A stretch of 7,505 bases of DNA from Tannerella sp. (lineage in GTDB: Bacteria; Bacteroidota; Bacteroidia; Bacteroidales; Tannerellaceae). The DNA is taken from contig JAIRKN010000153.1 of assembly GCA_031260095.1 (NCBI GenBank), positions 1-7,505 of the forward strand, read 5' to 3'. Each line of letters starts with the position of its first letter. Position 1 is the stretch's first letter. Of this stretch, positions 5,716 to 7,505 are shown in pieces. The notes beneath the pieces are model-generated. The model ran no database searches, was not told where the DNA came from, and was given only the letters and a program-made list of their open reading frames with translations. The translations under genes and the position numbers were made by a program.

Positions 5716-7080
5716 ATGGCACAGAAACCTTCTATCCCAAAAGGGACAAGAGATTTTTCGCCCGCAGAGATGGCGAAACGTAATTATATTTTTGACACCA
5801 TACGGGATGTTTATCATCTCTACGGTTTTCAACCGATAGAAACTCCGGCGATGGAAAACCTGTCTACTCTGATGGGTAAATACGGAGAGGAAGGGGATAA
5901 ATTGCTATTTAAAATACTCAATTCCGGCGATTATCTCGCAACATTCACAGAGGAGGAGTGGTTGGAAAAAAATTCCGCGAAATTTGCCGGCAAGATCTGC
6001 GAAAAAGGGTTGCGGTATGACCTGACCGTCCCGTTTGCACGTTTTGTCGTACAACACCGGAATGAATTATTATTCCCTTTCAAACGGTACCAGATCCAAC
6101 CGGTGTGGCGGGCTGATCGTCCACAGAAAGGCCGCTACCGCGAATTTTACCAGTGCGACGGAGATGTAGTAGGCTCCGATTCGCTCCTTAATGAAGTGGA
6201 GTTGATACTGATCATGGACGAAGTTTTTCGCCGTTTCGGAATACGTGTACGTATAAAAATGAATAACCGGAAAATCCTGTCGGGCATCGCGGAAATGATC
6301 GGCGAATCCGGTAAAATCATTGACATCACAGTTGCAATGGATAAAATGGATAAAACCGGCTTGTATAATGTCAACGAGGAACTGCGTAATAAAGGTATTT
6401 CCGGGCAGGCAATCGCACAATTGCAACCCCTCATTGTGATGAAGGGAAACAACCGTGAAAAACTCGCGGTACTGAAAGATGCTCTGAAAAACTCAGAAAC
6501 AGGAATGACGGGGATTGAAGAGGTAGAATATATACTCGGACATATTGACACGCTACCGTTAACGGCAGAAATCGAAACCGACCTGACACTCGCACGCGGG
6601 CTGAACTATTATACCGGAACTATTTTCGAAGTAAAAGCGCTCGACGCCGAGATAGGGAGCATTACCGGAGGCGGCAGATACGATAACCTGACCGGAGTAT
6701 TCGGCATGGAAGGCGTATCGGGCGTCGGCATATCTTTCGGCGCCGACCGGATCTACGACGTATTAAATCAGTTGGATCTGTATCCTTCCGATTCGCTGAA
6801 AACTACACAGGTACTGTTCGTTAATTTCGGCGAGCGGGAAGTATCATGGTTATTGCCTGTGATTTCACGGATACGCGCGGCCGGCATACGAACGGAAATC
6901 TATCCCGAAGCCGCCAGGATGAAAAAACAAATGAGCTATGCGGACGCTAAAAAGATTCCGTTTGTAGCTCTTGTCGGCGAAAACGAAATCTCGGAAAACA
7001 AAATCAATCTGAAAAATATGGCCTCCGGCGAACAACAATTCGTCACAACCGAAGAACTGATCACCCGGTTAGCTCATTAA
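5716..7080 (+). CDS. hisS: Histidyl-tRNA synthetase
   Basis: A class II aminoacyl-tRNA synthetase that charges tRNA-His with histidine using ATP in the cytoplasm, 454 residues. The N-terminal part contains GTRDFSP and the motif 1 region ([10 protein letters not shown]). Motif 2 lies around [17 protein letters not shown] with R142. The histidine-specific element [13 protein letters not shown] follows with R294, then GGGRYD at 318-323, and motif 3 is [10 protein letters not shown] at 336-345. The last 90 or so residues form the HGTP anticodon-binding domain. The segments [12 protein letters not shown] and [10 protein letters not shown] are closer to the eukaryotic/archaeal style of HisRS than to E. 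coli HisRS, and there is a short insertion near residues 76-95. The ATG at 5716 directly precedes the conserved GTRDF region. No consensus promoter is visible in the 21 bases between the terminator and the start, so read-through or an unrecognised promoter must supply it. Confidence 0.97.
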   Translation: MAQKPSIPKGTRDFSPAEMAKRNYIFDTIRDVYHLYGFQPIETPAMENLSTLMGKYGEEGDKLLFKILNSGDYLATFTEEEWLEKNSAKFAGKICEKGLRYDLTVPFARFVVQHRNELLFPFKRYQIQPVWRADRPQKGRYREFYQCDGDVVGSDSLLNEVELILIMDEVFRRFGIRVRIKMNNRKILSGIAEMIGESGKIIDITVAMDKMDKTGLYNVNEELRNKGISGQAIAQLQPLIVMKGNNREKLAVLKDALKNSETGMTGIEEVEYILGHIDTLPLTAEIETDLTLARGLNYYTGTIFEVKALDAEIGSITGGGRYDNLTGVFGMEGVSGVGISFGADRIYDVLNQLDLYPSDSLKTTQVLFVNFGEREVSWLLPVISRIRAAGIRTEIYPEAARMKKQMSYADAKKIPFVALVGENEISENKINLKNMASGEQQFVTTEELITRLAH

Positions 7081-7097
7081 CATAGCCCTGACAACGA

Positions 7098-7114
7098 TGG
7101 CAGCCTCCCTGCCA
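7098..7114 (+). terminator. Stem-loop just after hisS
   Basis: TGGCAG (7098-7103) pairs with CTGCCA (7109-7114) around CCTCC, 17 bases past the hisS stop. No T-run follows directly; six T appear only at 7137-7142. It may stabilise or weakly terminate the hisS transcript. Confidence 0.35.
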
Positions 7115-7189
7115 AAGAACAGCGTTTATGTGCAAATTTTTTATCCATAAAAATTTTCACCCCCACATTGCAGTTCATGAAGAATTAAA

Positions 7190-7209
7190 ATCCCGGTATT
7201 CAGCGGGAT
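7190..7209 (-). terminator. Hairpin placed as terminator of the minus-strand remnant, possibly bidirectional
   Basis: ATCCCG (7190-7195) and CGGGAT (7204-7209) form a perfect 6-bp stem with an 8-base loop. Read on the minus strand it follows the stop of the 7237-7413 frame by about 28 bases and leads into TTTTAATT. On the plus strand it is followed by ATTTCT, so it might also stop transcripts coming from hisS. Confidence 0.5.
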
Positions 7210-7236
7210 ATTTCTCCTCGAAGACACATTTGTGTG

Positions 7237-7413
7237 CTACGGATTTTCGTTTTTATAAGATACATAATGATAGCCGAGTTTATCATAAATCAGGCGGGCT
7301 TTTTCTGTGGGGCAGTTGCAGCGACGGATTTCTATTATTTCGTCTGATTTATTCTGAGGCAGGGCATTAAGGCTTTTGGGGTGTTCATAACCTGAGTTCG
7401 GGATAAGCAAATA
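7237..7413 (-). pseudogene. Remnant of an unidentified protein-coding gene, C-terminal part
   Basis: On the minus strand a 58-codon frame ends with TAG at 7237-7239. Its residues look protein-like: charged and hydrophobic positions alternate in DEIIEIRRCNCPTEKAR, followed by LIYDKLGYHYVSY. It has no ATG, and an in-frame TGA lies just upstream at 7414-7416, so it appears to be the C-terminal end of a gene whose 5' part is lost or frameshifted. A TTG at 7408-7410 could start a very short protein instead. The neighbouring frames upstream do not look like a continuation. A terminator-like hairpin sits in the right place downstream. I cannot name the family; a transposase or other small cytoplasmic protein tail is possible but unsupported. 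Confidence 0.4.
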
Positions 7414-7505
7414 TCAAAAAATGCAAATGCGCGAATAAAATACGCATTCCGGTTGATTGGCAGATCAACGGCAATTGTGAAAAAAAGATGGTGAAGAAAA
7501 ATCAA

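Larger units (their letters stand above)
7081..7505. other. Right-hand stretch without a clear intact gene
   Basis: After hisS there are two stem-loops, an AT-rich inverted repeat (about 7138-7153), and a minus-strand frame lacking a start (7237-7413). A plus-strand frame at 7128-7370 overlaps that minus-strand frame and has no recognisable features, so I do not call it. Beyond 7414 the sequence is AT-rich with no supported feature. An ATG at 7488 starts a frame that leaves the window after six codons, too little to judge. Confidence 0.6.

Noticed and set aside
7128..7370. 80-codon plus-strand frame after hisS
   Set aside because: It lies opposite the more protein-like minus-strand frame, spans both hairpins and has no recognisable motif.
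7488..7505. Start of a gene at the right edge (ATG GTG AAG AAA)
   Set aside because: Only six codons are visible and no promoter element precedes it, so it cannot be supported.

Overview
The window reads as a chromosomal segment of a Bacteroidetes bacterium, most likely order Bacteroidales. Three things support this: the gene families present, start regions that are A-rich and mostly lack a clear Shine-Dalgarno sequence, and -7 elements of the form TAnnTTTG. From memory, the order DPP III - Fur-type regulator - purA - membrane zinc peptidase - hisS is shared with Bacteroides and relatives. No database search was possible, so species and novelty cannot be judged.

Layout. Positions 1-210 are the C-terminal end of a gene entering from the left edge, with a fibronectin-III-like look. 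Positions 211-1016 hold no credible gene but are rich in repeats: a REP-like unit with a perfect 8-bp hairpin (413-517), and a 264-bp fold-back, MITE-like element bounded by near-perfect inverted ends (631-894). Nested in the latter is a long palindromic interspersed repeat (780-851). The short reading frames in this stretch are artefacts of the repeats. A promoter-like element and a 14-bp palindrome lead into the first complete gene.

Five complete genes follow on the + strand. A lipoprotein dipeptidyl peptidase III (1017-3071) precedes a separately promoted set: a Fur-family regulator (3128-3628), purA (3625-4899, 4-bp overlap) and a membrane zinc metallopeptidase (4957-5637), closed by a clear intrinsic terminator (5668-5694). 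hisS (5716-7080) comes next. The right end (7081-7505) holds stem-loops and, on the minus strand, an open frame without a start that looks like a decayed gene (7237-7413), with its own terminator-like hairpin.

The genes are largely housekeeping: AMP synthesis, histidine tRNA charging, peptide trimming in the envelope and membrane proteolysis. The points of interest are the translational coupling of a metal-responsive-type regulator to purA, a possible operator over its promoter, and the repeat elements upstream. I see no CRISPR array, tRNA, rRNA, prophage or defence system, and no convincing new system.
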